A DNA stretch of 8,791 nt from Actinomycetota bacterium (GTDB lineage: Bacteria; Actinomycetota; Humimicrobiia; Humimicrobiales; Humimicrobiaceae): positions 1 through 8,791 of the forward strand of contig JAMCQQ010000049.1 of the NCBI GenBank assembly GCA_023379515.1. Direction: 5' to 3'. This document shows positions 8,271-8,791 of the stretch, in pieces (the stretch's first letter is position 1; the number at the start of each line of letters is the position of its first letter). Position numbers and translations under genes: made by a program. The notes under the pieces are model-generated. The model saw only the letters and a program-made list of their open reading frames with translations. It did not search any database and was not told where the DNA came from.

Positions 8271-8283
8271 AGACAGCTTAAAA

Positions 8284-8790
8284 TTATAATTTATCAGTCA
8301 CTTTATATTCTAACCTTTTTCCAAACATTAGTTTTGTGTGAGAAACAAGGGCAGGTAGAGTGGACAAAAAGAAACCAGCGACAGGTAAAAGAACAAATTC
8401 TAAAGGAAAAAGAAACTGCCTTGTAATTGTTGTTGAATAATTTTTTGGCCGGTTTCTAAAATCAATAATAATCATTGCTAAGAGAGCAAATAAACATGAA
8501 GTTAGGATAAAACCGGCAAGTCTTGGTAGATTGTAACCTAAAGCAGTCCTGGAGAAAACGGGGTTTATAAAGGGAATTACGTTTGCAGCTATGGTTATAA
8601 TAAACCAATTCACGGGCCAAAGTAAATGATCCATAAAAACGTTATAAAGCATCATTGTTTTTCTGAGAAAAGGAACGTTGGGGACAGTAAGCCACCATTT
8701 GAAAAAAACAGGATTATCAGAAACTCCCCATGACCACCTTTGCTCCTGATGATACTTATTTTTCAGGGTTATCTCTTGGTATTGCTTTTC
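8284..8790 (-). CDS. Membrane glycosyltransferase family 2 (QxxRW type), C-terminal part, truncated by window edge
   Basis: The reading frame is open to the window edge, beyond the internal ATG at 8655, so this is the last 168 residues of a longer protein. It begins in a region with YHQEQRWSWGVSDNP, which holds a Q-x-x-R-W motif (8734-8748) typical of processive membrane GT2 enzymes such as cellulose and hyaluronan synthases and related transferases. Then come three hydrophobic segments (roughly LLWPVNWFIITIAANVIPF, LAGFILTSCLFALLAMIII and FPLEFVLLPVAGFFLSTLP) and a basic tail with LMFGKRLEYKVTDKL. The tail after the third helix (HTKLMFGKRLEYKVT) resembles that of CPR GT2 proteins as I remember them. 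The catalytic DxD part lies outside the window, so the assignment rests on QxxRW and topology. It is the first visible gene of the leftward operon. Confidence 0.75.
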   Translation of the reverse strand, partial: EKQYQEITLKNKYHQEQRWSWGVSDNPVFFKWWLTVPNVPFLRKTMMLYNVFMDHLLWPVNWFIITIAANVIPFINPVFSRTALGYNLPRLAGFILTSCLFALLAMIIIDFRNRPKNYSTTITRQFLFPLEFVLLPVAGFFLSTLPALVSHTKLMFGKRLEYKVTDKL

Positions 8791-8791
8791 T

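Overview
The window looks like a compact, AT-rich bacterial chromosome segment, most likely from a Patescibacteria/CPR organism and perhaps a Microgenomates-type lineage. This is inferred from gene style, not proven. The cues are the dual PEGA plus SH3 membrane-anchored protein, the cohesin/PKD surface protein ending in LPPTGPE plus a bare hydrophobic helix, a WecA-like transferase with unusual active-site substitutions, near-zero intergenic space, and an apparent lack of Shine-Dalgarno sequences. No mobile element, CRISPR array, tRNA or rRNA was recognised, and no gene-free stretch exceeds about 140 bases.

Left part (1-1559): the 3' end of lepA (elongation factor 4) runs rightward into the window edge-truncated. 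Its last 15 bases overlap the 3' end of a leftward gene for a surface protein (N-terminal membrane anchor, cohesin-like domain, Thr/Pro linker, PKD domain, second linker, C-terminal LPXTG-like motif and helix). The 139-base gap 1421-1559 holds two divergent sigma70-like promoters placed back to back: one for the surface protein and one for groES-groEL.

Centre (1560-4447): groES and groEL are separated by one base and end in a clear intrinsic terminator at 3547-3569. Directly behind it is a promoter whose -10 box lies 8 bases before the ATG of a membrane-anchored protein with two PEGA domains and one bacterial SH3 domain, so that mRNA is probably leaderless or nearly so.

Right part (4451-8791): five leftward genes are tightly packed (gaps of 2 and 13 bases, overlaps of 8 and 17 bases) and read as one operon whose promoter is outside the window. 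In transcription order they are: the C-terminal part of a membrane GT2 glycosyltransferase with a QxxRW motif; a PMT_2/ArnT-like GT-C glycosyltransferase; a three-helix membrane protein of unknown function; a WecA/TagO/MraY-family enzyme; and a UbiA-family enzyme resembling decaprenyl-phosphate phosphoribosyltransferase. Together they suggest synthesis and use of polyprenyl-phosphate-linked sugars for a cell-surface glycan. The most notable point is that the WecA-like enzyme keeps most family motifs but has Tyr and Lys at two normally invariant Asp positions of the active site.
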